This document shows positions 50,320-63,685 of a stretch of DNA of 64,000 bases, piece after piece. The notes beneath the pieces are model-generated. The model did no database searches and had not been told where the DNA came from. It saw only the letters and a list, made by a program, of their open reading frames with translations. Positions within the stretch are counted from its first letter, which is position 1. Each line of letters begins with the position of its first letter. The stretch covers positions 8,578,501 to 8,642,500 of the forward strand of contig JAYKKT010000074.1 in the NCBI GenBank assembly GCA_036023115.1, given 5' to 3'. This DNA is from Brasenia schreberi. Taxonomy: Eukaryota; Streptophyta; Magnoliopsida; Nymphaeales; Cabombaceae. Made by a program: the position numbers and the translations under genes.

Positions 50320-51520
50320 GGACACAGCATCCGCCGGTTCGGTTCAATAATTGAACATAGATACCGAGACGTACATAATTAATGGTCTCGAAATTGAACC
50401 GAACTCAATAGATAACTGATTCGAACTTCGGTTCGGTTATTCGGCTAGGTTTTCAATGACAAAACATAAGCAAAGTAGACAACACAAAATTAATTAAAGA
50501 ATGGACATGTAACACATCAGTTTTACACTCTATCAATTACAATATATCCATAATCATCATTTGATTCCATTTCATGCCTTAAACATAAATCTTGTGTATC
50601 AAATAACTCAAATACATTCTCAAAATTTTTAGCAACACTCGATATTTTGTAGGTAGAATTTCATGTAGTCACAACATCTAAACATGGTTGACTCTTACAC
50701 TTTATGCTACATTCTTCAACATATTTTTAAACTTTTGAATCTTGATTGGAGATTGCCTATTGTGTTCCACAACATTCCTTAACTAATTAATGGAGCTACT
50801 CACCTCCTTTAGACCATCTTGTACATCCAAGTTTATTATATATGTAATATATCTCATATAAAAAATTATAATTTACAACACTAGTTTCCCAACTTTTGAT
50901 TTTTTTCAAATATGAAACAACATCATTTTAACTGGCATTGTCAATTGTAACTGTACATATTTTTTAATGCTCCAATCAAACAAGCAGTCAATAAGCAACC
51001 TACCAATAGAGTCAGCCTTATGACTAGATATTAGACAAAAATTTAATATTTTTTGTTTAACTTCCATTCATCATCAATAAAATAATATACATATATAGTT
51101 CATACATTGTATGGATGTCCATATATCTGTGGTTATATATATATATATGCTTTGAGTATTCTTTTTCAAACATTCTTTAACTTCACCTTTTCATCCATAT
51201 AGAATTCACAACAATCACGTGATATGATTCACCTAAATGACATTTTAAACTTAGGACATGCAACTACCGAGTGCCTTCATAAACCCTTTACTCTCGACAA
51301 TCTTAAATGACAATTCACCAATCATTATCATTTCTGTAATGACTTTCCTAATTTGATCAAATTTCTAAAGAGATAAAATGTTAAGTTTTCATTCTCAACT
51401 AATGGTTGCAAAGACTACATTTTCTAGAAATTCCTTACAAGCAACTAGACGATTTTTTAGTTCAATGGTATCATTCTTCCTTGGATCACAACAAGTCTCT
51501 ACTATAGTAATTCCATTTTA
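50320..51520 (-). pseudogene. hAT transposase pseudogene, BED/RICESLEEPER type
   Basis: Read on the minus strand with frameshifts and stops it gives, in order: CCDPRKNDTIELKNRL (~51490), FDQIRKVITEMIIGELSF (~51365-51310), KGFMKALG, TTDIWTS-like wording (~51130), WKLNKKILNF, SSHKADSIGRLLIDCLFDW (~51045-50985), a TIDNAS-like segment, NLDVQDGLKEVSSSI (~50835-50790) and NRQSPIKIQKFKNML. This is the N-terminal and central part of BED-finger hAT transposases. The C-terminal dimerisation region is missing or unreadable. The 3' side runs into a GGTTCGGTTC-rich segment (50327-50455), possibly the element terminus. Confidence 0.75.
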
Positions 51521-51660
51521 CATTAATAAAACTTGGTAAAATGCTCTTATATTTTAGATCTTGCCTTCATGAGCTTCATTTATGTTTTTGAAGAGATTGC
51601 ATCGTCATAGTATATTTGGGTTTATGGGTTCTAAGGTTACTTTCCTAGCCTTTGAGGTGG

Positions 51661-53217
51661 TATTGCATGAAGCTTTGAGGTTACTTTTCTTCGGTGTTAT
51701 TTGTATTGCACCATATCATATGATACGGTACGATATGTATCGTATCGTGGAACGTCACAATATGTATCGTATACAATACTCTGTATCACAGAGTGTTGTG
51801 TATCGTGCAATATGAACAGAAATGGGTTTCTAGCTTTTGTTCATGCTCCTCAAGGCTCCCTCTGGTGGCTCTCCCCCTCCTTGGTATTCAAGGCTTCAAA
51901 AAAAGTATTCTATAGTGTTCGTTCAATGACTCAAAATAGAAGAAACAAAACTTCAGATAAAGTCTTTGGAAGTATATTTTGGAATGCATGTGTTAGACTA
52001 TTGAGCATTATATGTCATTTAGTGAAGGTTTTGAGATTGACTAATAGCGAGGAGAAACCATCTATGACTATCTTTATGAAGTCATGAATAATGCAAAAAA
52101 AGCCATTAGAAGTAATTTCAATGCAAGAAAGAGGGATTATGTGTCCATGTGAAACATTATAAATAATAGATGGAATAAACAATTACATCATTCATGCAAC
52201 ATCATATTACCTAAACCTATCATTGAGGTACTCAACAAGCTTTAAAAGGAATGATGAGATTAATCGAGGCCTCATTGATTGTATAGACAAATTAGTCCTT
52301 GATGAGAGTAGAGCAAATGTTATGCATCGAGAGATGAAGATCTATGATAATGCTCTTCACTTGATGGGTTTGCCTATAGCAATCTGCAACCGCATAATAT
52401 ATACCTAGGTAAATTATTTATCTTCGTATTTAAGTTTCTTAAATCTTATATTTATTATGAATTAAGTCCCTGATATTTGTCTTTTATACAGATGTTTGGT
52501 GGATTAGGTTTGAAAGTGATTGCCCAAACCTTAGAGCTTTTACAAAAAGAATTCTGAGTCAAACCATTATTACAATAGGTTGTGAAAGAAATTGGATGTC
52601 TTTGAACACATCCACACAAAAAAGCGCAGTAAGTTGGAAAATAAACGACTTCATAACTTAGTTTTCATCCATTGTAATATGCGGCTCTGACAGAGGTAAT
52701 CTTATATTAGTTACTACTTAAAGATTAAATTCAATATTTTGTTTGACTTCAATTGTTAATGTTATTTACTAATTACTTATCTTTCTTTCTTATAGGTAAT
52801 TAAAGAAGTTAAATAGAGAAGAAAACAAATTTGATCCAATAACTTTGGATAATTTTGATATATTAAATGAGTGAATTATAGAAGATAATGAAGAAAATGC
52901 ATTCAAACATTGTATGAATTAATTTGAAAGTTGTGCAACAACATCATATGAATATTTTGATTTTGAAATAGAAAGTGGTGAGGATCTTCAGTAAGGAGAA
53001 GACAAAGAAAATATGTAATTATTTTTTAATTGTTGAATGGTAAATGATGAATATGTACTAAACTTTTGCATTATATGAATTCTTGATAATTATCATATTT
53101 TTTCTTGTTTTTTCTAATTTTACTAATTTTTTATCATTAAATTATGATACAATATGATATGTATTGTATCGTGAACCAAAACGATACATGATACGATACG
53201 AGTCGAACAACATTGCT
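51661..53217 (+). pseudogene. hAT transposase pseudogene, DUF659-type C-terminal half
   Basis: Segments in order: FGSIFWNACVRLL and LVKVLRLTNSEEKPSM (51965-52065), NNRWNKQLHH (~52165-52192), YYLNLSLRYS, RGLIDCIDKLV, and DVWWIRFESDCPNLRAFTKR (~52492-52548). Then IGCERNW and, in another frame, IHTKKRSKLENKRLHNLVF (~52606-52665), followed by FDPITLDNFD (~52830-52860). The last segments are the hAT C-terminal dimerisation domain. Two introns with good sites (52409-52491 and 52696-52795) interrupt it, showing it is not a processed copy. Several stops and frameshifts make it dead. Both sides carry GTATCGTATC-type subterminal repeats (51720-51815 and 53150-53203). A perfect 20-bp direct repeat (51641-51660 and 53218-53237) brackets the whole. 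Confidence 0.8.
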
Positions 53218-53285
53218 TTTCCTAGCCTTTGAGGTGGACCTTGTAATTGAGACATCTCAAATAATAAAATCAAATATAAATAAGT

Positions 53286-56200
53286 ACAACAACAACAATA
53301 ACTAAGCCTTTTCTCATACTAAATAGGGTCGGCTACATGGATTCTTTGTTTCCACAAAGCCCTATCATGTGTCATGTTAGCAGTTAACTCATAATAAGCT
53401 AGATCATTCTTCCTTGTTTCTTTTCAACACTTTTGTGGTCATCCTCTGCCTCTTTTAGTACTTTCCAAATTTAGTTTTTCATACTTTCTTACAGGTTTTT
53501 CTTTTGATCTTCTTTCTATATGTCCAAACCATCTTAAACTATATTCTCTCATTTTATCCTCTATTAGTGTCACTGCTAATTTGTTTCTAATAACCTCATT
53601 ATGTATATGGTCTTTTCTTGTATGACTACTCATCCATCTCAACATCTTTATTTATGTCACAGACATCTTTTGTACATATTGATGATTAACTGCCCAACAC
53701 TCAGAACCATAAAACATGGCAGGTCTAATTGTTGCTCTATAATATTTACCTTTTAACTTTAATGTTATCTTCTTATCACAAAGAATACGTGATACTCCTC
53801 TCCATTTTAACCAACCAATATTAATTTTATGCGTAACATCTCCATCAATTCTTCCATTACTCTGAAAAATTGACCCTAGCTATTTAAAATTTTCCTTTGG
53901 GGGGATGCAATGTGTGCTAATTTTAATTTCTATGTCATCTAAAGTAACCAAATGATCAAACTTACATTCCATATATTCAGTCTTTGTTCTACTAAGTCGG
54001 AAGCCTTTACTTTCTAATGTTTCTCTCTATAGTTCAAATTTTCTATTAACTTTTTTTTTAGACTCCTCCACTAACACAATGTCATATGCAAATAACATAC
54101 ACCAAGGTACTTCATCTTGAATATGTTTTATTAACTCATCAATCACCATTATAAATAAGTATGGACTTAAAGTTGATCCTTGATGTAACCCAATATTAAC
54201 TTCAAAGAAGTATGTCATTCCTTCATGAGTCTTCACACGTTTTTGCACCATCATACATGTCTCTTATAAGGTTAATGTATGTCAATGGGATACCGCTTTT
54301 TTCTAAAGTTCTCCAAAGAACCTCTCTCGGTACCCTATCATAAGTTTTTTCTAGATCAATAAATATCATGTGAAGGTCTTTCTTTTTTTCTCTAAAATGT
54401 TGTATAAGACATCTCAAAATGTGAATCACTTAAACAATAGATCTGTTTGGCATGAATCCAGATTGGTTCTCTATTGTATTCGATATTTGTCTTAACCTAT
54501 GTTCAATAGTTCTTTCCCACAATTTCATAGTATGGCTCATTAACTTGATACCTCGATAATTCACACAATTCTGAATGTCTCTCTTGTTCTTATATATGGG
54601 TATAAGTGTACTCGCTCTCTATTCCTCAGGCATCTTTTGGTTTCTCCATATTTCATTAAATAGTCTTGTGAGCCAAGTGATTCTTATTTCTCCTAGGATT
54701 TTCTGAACTTCTATAGGAATATTATCTGGTCCTACCGATTTATCACCCTTCATATATTTAAGAGCATTTTTGACTTCATTCTTTTGAATATGTCGGTAGA
54801 AATTGTGGTTTATATATTTTTCTAATTTGGCTAACTCTCTTAAGCTAATACTAACATCTTTATTTTCATTAAAGGGCTTATAAAAATAGTTTTTTCATCT
54901 ATTTCTTATATCATCATTTGCCACTAAATTTTTTTCATCCTCGTCTTTGATGCATCTAACAGAATTAAGATCTTTAGTTTTCTTATCTCTAGCCTTAGCT
55001 ATCTTAAAAATATCTCTTTTACCCTCTTTTAAATTGAGTTTTTTATATAAATCCTCTCAAATTTTAGTTTTTGCTTCACTCACGACCTTTTTCGCTTCCT
55101 TCTTTGCTTTCTTATAAGCCTCTAAAGTTCACTAGTTTTCTTAGGATAATGTAATTTATAACATGCCCTCTTTACCTTGATTTTATTTTACACTACTTTA
55201 CTCTACCACCAAGCTTCTTTTTGTGCCGGTACACCTCCCTTAGATTCACCTAACACATCTTTCGCCACTTTCCTAATATGTATAGCCATATTATTCCACA
55301 TATCACAAGGTGTACCAACATAATTCAAAGTATCTCCTTGAAGGACTTTATATTTAAATATATCTTCTTTCTCGCTTTTGAGGTTCCACCATTTAGTCCG
55401 AATAGATCGATGCACTCTTTTTCTTCTTTCTCCATTTTTTTATTTATAAATCCATAACTAAAAGTCGATGTTGGGTGGTTAAGCTTTCTCTTGGAATTAC
55501 CTTGCAATCTTTACAATACGCTCTATCTTTTTTTCTACAATTAAAGTAATCAATTTGTGTTTGTGATAAGCCACTCTTATAAGTAATTAAATGTTATCTT
55601 GTTTTTTGAAGATTTTATTGACTATAAAGAGATCAAATACCATAGCAAAATTTAAAATCTCCCTACCTTCCTCATTTATATCTCCAAAACCAAAGTTTTC
55701 ATGAATATCTTGATATCGTAATGCCTCTTTACCGACATGTTCATTTAAGTCTCCTCCTAAACAAATCATCTCTCTTTGTAGAATTCTTTGAATCACCTTA
55801 TCTAACTCTTCCCAAAAGGTTGTCTTTATACTTTCTAGTCCTATTTGGAGTGTGTAAGCACAAACTATATTCAAAACCTCTGTTCCTAACACTAATTTTA
55901 ACATTATGATTCGGTCACCATATCATTGTATGTCTACTACATTATCCTTTAAATCTTTATTTATGATAATACCAACTTAGTTTCAAGTCTTTTTCTTATT
56001 TGAGTACCATAATTTAAAACATGTATCCTCAATCTTCTTTGCTTTTTCTCCAACCCAATTTGTCTCTTTTAAACATAGAATGTGAATCTTTATTCGAATC
56101 ATAGTATCCACCACCTCCATTAGCTTAGCGGACAGTGTTATGATATTCGAAGAACCAATACGAATCTTATTATCTAGGACTAGCTTATTTACCCTTGCAT

Positions 56201-56550
56201 CCCTCCATGTTGAACATGTGGAGACCCTCTCTATAATTTATTCACTACATTCGGGTGATAATATAGCGGGACTAACTTCTTTACCCACACATATCCATGA
56301 TGTGGGAACCCTTTATGTAATTGATTCACTACATTCAAGCGAAAATGTAGTGGCCCTTCTTTACTTTTCACTGCATTCGGGCTCTGCAATGCGTCGCTAG
56401 GCGGGGACGCCCCAATGCAATACTCATAATTTGTGTAATCCATGGTATAAAAATCTGACAAAGTTTTACACTGGTTGTTGGAAGCATAACACAACCCTCC
56501 TTTATTCAGGCTTGGGACCGGCCATGCAAGGATGATTCCTTACATGGGCG
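53286..56550 (-). mobile_element. Near full-length RTE non-LTR retrotransposon
   Basis: On the minus strand the 5' end begins near 56550 (CCTTGCATGG at ~56530). The endonuclease follows (GGDLNEHVGKEALRYQ, about 55770-55725), then [15 protein letters not shown] (motif A, ~54365-54325), [13 protein letters not shown] (~54190) and [12 protein letters not shown] (~54095-54060). Motif C has FAYD in place of FADD, so a catalytic Asp is lost. The C-terminal LRWFGHIERRS lies at ~53550-53510. The 3' UTR ends in AGTATGAGAAAAGGCTTAG and a TTATTGTTGTTGTTG tail at 53286-53304. Stops and frameshifts are more numerous than in the 22-kb copy. Confidence 0.88.
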
Positions 56551-58663
56551 GAGTTAAAATCAAACATAAATAAGTATTGCATAAAATATAAGCTAATACA
56601 ATATGTACTAAGATATTTATAAAATGAAAAATACCTTTCTCTCTATCTCTCTCGATATATATCAACTTCATCCCAAATGAAAATACACTATCTAAGAAGA
56701 TCAGAAAAAAACATATTATTACATAGTTTTTAGGAGGGTATTTGGCACAAAAGTATAGATTACAATATTATCCAACATTTAAGAGTTTGATAAAGTCGTT
56801 TTGATTTTTTTTGCCACAATTTTTGTTTTGCATTGTCTTTTCTTTTAAAATGTAAAGGTTCCCTTCTCTGTTCTATATGTGGTTTGTACTTCGTGCACTT
56901 AAACGCTTGTTGAAATGCCTCATGCGCCAGTAACACTGTTATTTGAGGTTCATTATGACATGTAAACTTTCCAGATCGTAGACTTGAATATCATATAAAA
57001 CATGAAACAAATTTACCTAGCTGAATTTTAGTCGATTCTATGACGACTACAGCTTCTGTTGACATGAGTTTCAAGCCAATTTTACAGCAACTGAAATTCT
57101 CAGTCTGCTTCTGTTGATGCCAAAAAATCACTTTTGACGACAACAGCTTCTTTTTAATAAAATGAAGCTAAATCATGTCCCCGGGGCTCGTAGAAAAATG
57201 TAAGTGTTTATCTTTGGCCAGCCAAATCCTAGATGATCTTATGTGCCCGTCTTAATCAGGCTAGCCCAAGGTAATGGTGTTGCTGTATCTCCTTTGGGTA
57301 CAATGAGGAGGCTGAAGCCAGATACACTCCCTGGGTATTGAACTCTTGACGTTAAACTTGTTAATTGACCCCCTAGCCAGGTGGGCTATAGCTTGTTGTG
57401 CTGTTGTATCTCCTTCCTATTAAGAACTGGAAGGTTTTGTTCGTGTTCTTTTTTCACTTCACTTCAGAAATTCAAGTCAGATGCTGAACCCATCTCACCA
57501 AATGGTGATGAATTCAGTGAAATGAGAATAGGAGGTTTATGAGGATGTCCGTGCCCTCACCCTATGAATGAATATTGATTGATAGATCACCTCTACACTG
57601 ATTGTTACTTCTTTGCTTGCATCTGTTTCATCTTTAAACAGGAATATGGATTGCTCATCTGCTGAATTGGTTCACTTTCACTTTCAACTAACATGGCTGT
57701 TGAGACATGTATGGCAATCTAATCCTAATTGTTGGCTTTTGTCTTTCAGCGGGCCAGAGTTCATCCTCAGCAGCTCGTTATGGTGAGCTTCAACTAAGGC
57801 TCTGAGTTCCAGCAATGTTGTTGTATCTAACCCACGGCAAAATGCTGCAAGCGGAGCACACGAACTTGAGTGTATCTACAAGGTTCTTCTGCCCAACCTT
57901 TCAATTGCACTTCTTCAACTGGTTCTTGTTCGTATATCTGATCTCTTAGCTACCAATATTTCAGATTTCTATAAAGCAAAAGCTTCACAAGAAAAAGTAT
58001 AACATATTTTCAATCATCAGGAACCCTTGACAGCTGCTCTACCAAAACAAAGGCGCCTTTCCCTTGGATCAATACTTATTTTGTTATTAAGGAATCATAT
58101 TAGTGTTTTCCTTTAACGACCAAGAATTACTGGTACATATATATACACGCAGACATGATCAGCTGACTAGCCCCTGAAAGTGTTCAACCCATGCATGTTG
58201 CAATGAGTCTTGTGGAGGCAGCACATAGCAGATAAGAGATTGGATGTAGGTTGTTTTGCTAGTGATTATTGACTACACAGGCACTCCGATCATGCACTGT
58301 TCGATTTCCTGTTATTCTCCTCAGCGCTGTTTCAAGGTTCAAGTTGTATGAGCCCAAACATGGTTTCGTTAGCTATGAACTGGGAGTTATTATGCATCTG
58401 AATTTGGGTTATTTTTCATATGGTCAAAATTCATAATAGAAATTCCTTTCGCTTCCACACAAGATCTTTCCTCTTGTAGACAGCAGCTGACAGTGAAATT
58501 GAAGGCATTTAGGGAGCAAGACGGTTCATGTCATACAGAAGAAAACTAGTTATATCAGATCAAGAAAGAGAGGATATTCTGTTAGAAACTAATTACGAAG
58601 AGCTCATTCCAAGCAAATTCAAATCATACAAACTAAGAAGAGCTCATTCCGAGCAAATTCAAA
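56551..58663. other. Intergenic region downstream of WNK
   Basis: Two short exon-like stretches on the plus strand have splice-like borders: an open run after a CTTCACTTCAG acceptor at ~57467 ending in TGA at ~57541, and a stretch between CTTTCAG (57749) and GTGAGC (57782). Neither matches a known protein and no full gene can be built. The part close to 58663 should include the WNK 3' UTR. Confidence 0.3.
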
Positions 58664-61396
58664 TCAAACAGCTCGATCATTTCTCCCTGACATCCACCGC
58701 TTCCTTGCCGCCTCCAAAGCTTTCTCTCGCTGTCTTGTGAGTTCCTGAAACCACCGTTGGTACTGCGATTCGATCATATCCATCTCTGCCTTCAACTCTT
58801 CTTCTTCTTCTTCGTCCAGCAACAACGAGGCATCGCTTCGCAACTTAGGAATGTTGGTGATACCACTTAGATTATGGGCAGGCAAACCTAAACTTTCCAC
58901 ACCATCAGGTTTGCCAGCTTCAGGAAGAAAATCAGCCGGAGTGGAATACTCACTGGAGAGCTCAGAAGCAAATGACGCAATAGACTCCTGATCCCCCGCA
59001 GTAGCCACACTAAAAGGGGAATCAAAGCCACCATGAGACATGGCATCATCTGACTTCGCAAGGGAAGCATCACCTGGTTGCTGCTGTTCAGCTCCCTCCA
59101 TCAAACTCATTTCAAGGCAAGAATCCTCTATGTCTGACTGGGAGAGAACATGCTCAACACCCTTGACAGCATTGTTTCTGGATACTGCATCCCATGAATA
59201 GCCAATGGAAAACCTATCACTTTCAGCCACCTTAGACTCCTCTTGGGTACAATCTGTTGCATCTAGTGACTGAACGATGGAAGATGGTTTCCAGTCTGGT
59301 ACCAACTTCATTATCAGGAAATCAATGAACTCGGCGATAAATGTAACATCTTGGTCAGAGAGATCTAGTTGCTCCATCATTTCACTGGCAACTGAAAGTG
59401 CTGTATCGGTGTCTAGGTAGAACACAAAATGAACATTTTTCACTTGACCTACAATAATAGTTTAGACATTCAGCACGAAATCATGATTGAGGTATACATG
59501 AGCATATTATAGTTGGTACCAAATCATGACAATATATTTAAAGCCCTGCAATTACCAAGGAAATGGCTTACCACAAGGGTCAGCAATCCGCAGAATCAGT
59601 GAGATAGAATTAGCATCAGTTTTCTCCCCTTTCAATCTGAATCTATTGTCATTGTTTGATCTCTCAAATTCCAAGCTTGGCAAGCATTGAGCAACAATGC
59701 TATTTGTTGGACTAGAGCTCATGGAGAGCTGCTTATAGTCATCTAATTCCATTGGCAGTGCTTCAGACTTCGCCTGAATAACTGAAGAGCCATCAGAGAG
59801 GAAAAAGGAACCTCCTATGTTTAAGGCTTTTGGAGAGGGAGGAGGATTGGAGAATCGCTCTTTGGGATCAAAAGGCTGAAGAAACGGATCTTTCAAAAGT
59901 TCCATGGCAGGGGGCCTCTCCGGTGCAGGAGCTAGGCACTTCTCAATGAGCATTCTTACCTGAGGGTCTTTTACCTTGTCTAGGGCTGCAGGTTTAATCC
60001 CCTGAAAAGGTAAAATAATAGATCAATTGACAAAAAGATCCAGACCATAAGAGTCAATTAGGCTGCAATATGCCAATGGTCTTACAGATGAAACTTTCTT
60101 GTAAATCTGGGCAGGATTATTGCATTCACAGTAGGGGTATTCACAAGTGACCATCTCCAGCAAGCACATGCCAAAGGAGTATATGTCAACCAGTTCATTG
60201 TATTCTTCTTCATAAAGTTCTGGAGCCATGAATTCAGGAGTTCCTATTGGCAAGGCAGTTACAAAGAAGTGAAGATTAGATGCAACCCCAAATTGGGACC
60301 ACAATACACATCCACAAAATTGAGTTCATTCTTACCAATCACACTACGGGCACTCGGCTGCTGCATGATAGTCGCCAAACCAAGATCTCCAATTTTTACT
60401 TGCCCATGGTTACCATTAACAAATACGTTATCACATTTCAGATCTCTGTGAATGATTGGTGGGTTGTGCCCGTGAAGATATTGCAGACCCCGAAGAATCT
60501 GCCTGGCCCAGTTTTTCACAGCCTTCGTGTCAACATTTTTATGCTTTTTACGGTACCTAGAATGATCGATAAGAAGGGAATTTACTGATAATATACAAGA
60601 CAATATACTGTTTTTTCCTACGAAAAACTTCAAGAAGTACTAGGTAAGGCAAAAACTGTAAGAAAATAATTGAAGGAAGAGGATCCCAACTTACTGTCTC
60701 AGACTCCCCGAGGTAAACAACTCCGTTATTATATTGATGGTCTTTTGCTGTTCATCGACCCACGAACTATAAAACTTTATAATGTTATCGTGTTTAAGTG
60801 ATTTGAGCAAATGCACTTCTGAGTAGAGTCTTTCCAGATCTTCTGGGGATTGTATCGCGTCTCCTATTCTGACTTGGTTCCATGCCACCTCAATCCCATC
60901 AACTTCATCAAATGACCTATATCTGGATATACATGGTTAAGGCATCCAATTCGAAATCTTAATGTTCTTTGTTTTCGCGATGGACGTAAAAGAAATATGA
61001 ACATTTTAAAGGATACACAATCTTGAACGCTCCTCTGCCCAACACTTCAGTGTACTGATGAGTTGATCACCACCATATGTCAAAGCAATCATATTAAATC
61101 ATCAGCATAAGTATCAAAATGATGATAGAGAAGAGAATCCAATAAAGCATACAGCCATGGAATCAAGCCAGCGTCATTATTTATATCTTCTATTCGGATT
61201 TTTTTAGCAGAAAAACAATAACATAAAGCTTCTGCCATTTGAATTCTAAAATCACAAAATCAATTCCCAAATTTTCACCAATGAACTTTTGTGTATATCA
61301 ACTCACTCGGATGTATCGACCACTAGGGTCCACTTCGGCTATCTCGGAATCGAGCTGCTCGCATTGCTCGGAATCATCGGACAGCAATCCGTTCAT
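58664..61396 (-). CDS. WNK: Plant WNK (with-no-lysine) serine/threonine kinase
   Basis: Complete gene of 649 aa. Coding exons: 61396-61307, 61054-61017, 60922-60695, 60556-60336, 60243-60086, 60001-59572, 59448-58664; all introns GT-AG and the frame is continuous. WNKs are soluble kinases tied in plants to flowering time, osmotic and ABA responses. The kinase domain starts at about residue 31: [20 protein letters not shown] has the relocated catalytic Lys in the glycine loop (Lys41), and VAWNQV has Asn58 where other kinases have the beta-3 Lys, which defines the family. HRDLKCDN (Asp157) and GDLG (Asp176, in place of DFG) are present, as are [10 protein letters not shown] and the C-lobe. After the kinase, [19 protein letters not shown] begins an OSR1-like C-terminal domain, and an acidic run and a basic helix ([19 protein letters not shown]) close the protein. 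Start: an in-frame TAA lies 15 nt before ATG 61396. Exon 2 is only 38 nt and easily missed by gene finders. The exact WNK subgroup number is not assigned. Confidence 0.94.
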
Positions 61397-63685
61397 CTTG
61401 TCACCAACTTATACCTCTTCCGAAACTACGCTTTCTCAAATCCGGACTCCACCCATCCAATCGGACGGTTTCTGGCTACCGATATTGGAAAACGCTTCGA
61501 AGATGTCGAAAATCGAAATAAATTCCAAAGGGAACCAGATTTGACAGAGACCACCACTCCGCGACAATCCCAAAATCACGCAGCCCCTAACCGACCGTTC
61601 CGTCCACACACTACCCTCATCCAAAGACTAAATCCAGAAAGAAAAGCGAGAACTAATTATAAAATTGCGAACTCCATATCGTGGCAGGAGATCACCCAAA
61701 GGAAAACAACGGCGAAGCTTGCGGTCTCTTCCCTCCTGCCAAAGAAGATATGAAGAAGGAGAGACTCCCGAATCAAATGAGTCTGGAAACCCTACACCAT
61801 CAAAGTGAGAAAGAAAAACCCTAAAGTCCACCAAAAACAGGGAATTGAAAGCGAATCAGAGCTCAGTTAGATTCTTTTCTCGCTGGCACGCAAGCGGTGG
61901 CGGGATCAAACAGGTGGATGGCGAACCGCAGACTTCGTCGATACGACGATATCTCTATTGCTTCTCTGTTCCCCGCGAGCGCGAGAATAGGGAAACCAAT
62001 TTTTTTACACATTGTTCGTCAGTTTTATGGTATTTCCTGAGAGCCGTCATTTCTTTCACTATTTACACATTTCCCCTTATATTCTTCTCCTTTTTAGTCT
62101 TTCAAATCCGTTATGCTTTGGTTACTTAGTTGTGTAACTCGTCTATAAGTTTTTCTCCTCCAGTGAAAACAGTAATCACTACTATTAATTTCACATTTGA
62201 ATATTAAATATATGCATCTTATCGAAGATGGATGACTCCTTGTTTGGATCCTCTCTTAGACTTCATGTTCTACACTAACTGAATTTTGGAGTTGATGTCA
62301 TCTTCTACTAGTTCGATTCGCAAATTTAACTCTTGACCTTCTATAGGTGCTTGTGAATTCGCCCTCTAGTCCTGAGTTGTGGTTCCTTAAATGGGAGCCA
62401 ATTATCAGCTCGATTATTTGACGAACCAAAAGCCGAACTACAATTAGCTTGGTTCATTTACCAGGTCTACTTCAGGATGAAAAGAAGATTTTCACCAGTT
62501 ATATCGTAAATCAATACACGAATGATACTACCACCTTTTATTATTCATAAATCAAAAACCATCTCAAAGACACAGAGAAGAAAATGGCCTCAAAAGGTAA
62601 TTAGGTATACTTTCCTTCCAGAAAAGATCAATCGTTTTTTCAATAAATACCATTTTAGGGTATTAAATTTTGAAAATTTTCTAAAAAAGTGGGCAACCCA
62701 CACATATAGCCAGTGTGATTTGGATATTTCAAAATCAGCCAGGTTGTTTGGAAACATCAAGACTAGTCATTTCCTGCAACTCTAACCCTCACAGAATGTA
62801 AAAGCCTCATGTATGTGATGGAATACGTACCTTGACATATGGAAGGATGGAGTCATCTCGAGTATGCCTTTCATAAGTTCAGTTAACAATATTTAAAAGA
62901 AGGTTAAGCGAGTTTCGTATGTATATATACGGGCGCACGTGTGTGTGTGGGAGAGAGAGAGAGATCATAATTGTTGACTTATAAGCCCAATAGCAAATTT
63001 CGTACTGTTTGCCAGGAAGAAATAAAGTATGAAGAGACATCTGGAGTAGAGTTTTATTTTTAGCTTCCAATGAAAACAGCCCACCATAGTACAGTCTGTA
63101 AAGAGGCAAAAATAGCACACTGCATACTACCCAAGAAGTAGTTGGTCCTTATATTTATAACTTCAAAATAGATTTTGAAAGGAAATTGTTGATACACAAG
63201 ACTTGATATTTCCAGCAGTTCTTAGCAGTGAAGAAGCCATTGAATCAGTAGTAGGCCTACCCATGGGTGAAGCAAGGCGTTTGCATCACCCAAAATTTGA
63301 TCAATTCCAAAGAATATATAAAAGAGGCCTCAATTTTTCTGAAAAAATACAGACTGCTTCAGCTGAATTTTATCCAACTGAACTTCGTCTCACCCCAGAA
63401 AACTTTCCAGGTCTGCAACTGCACTGAATGGATGCCACTCTCTTATAATGATTGATCAAACAGTACAAAATGCATCATAGTGGATTGAGAACTGACATGC
63501 TCAGAAATGGGCATGGCGGAGTATAGGGAATTTTATCCTTTCTCTTGTTCTTCATCAAGTGTAGAACATATCCCAATTCTAAGTCGGAAGGTTCTTGCTA
63601 ACCTTTGCTTTGTCTGCATCATTTTTCTCAACTTTGGGGCTTTCTCCTGTATTTCATGTGTTCAATGTCCATGAATTTCGGTACT
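61397..63685. other. Upstream region of WNK and 3' flank of the right-edge gene
   Basis: The WNK 5' leader and promoter should lie around 61400-62000. A microsatellite (GA)n lies at ~62950-62963. The plus-strand frames at 61239-61753 overlap WNK exon 1 in antisense and are not supported. A plus-strand frame at 63203-63427 has no recognised similarity and probably lies in the 3' UTR of the right-edge gene. Confidence 0.35.

Noticed and set aside
57467..57785. Two exon-like stretches on the plus strand downstream of WNK
   Set aside because: Splice-like borders only; the translated pieces are short, unrecognised and cannot be joined into a gene.
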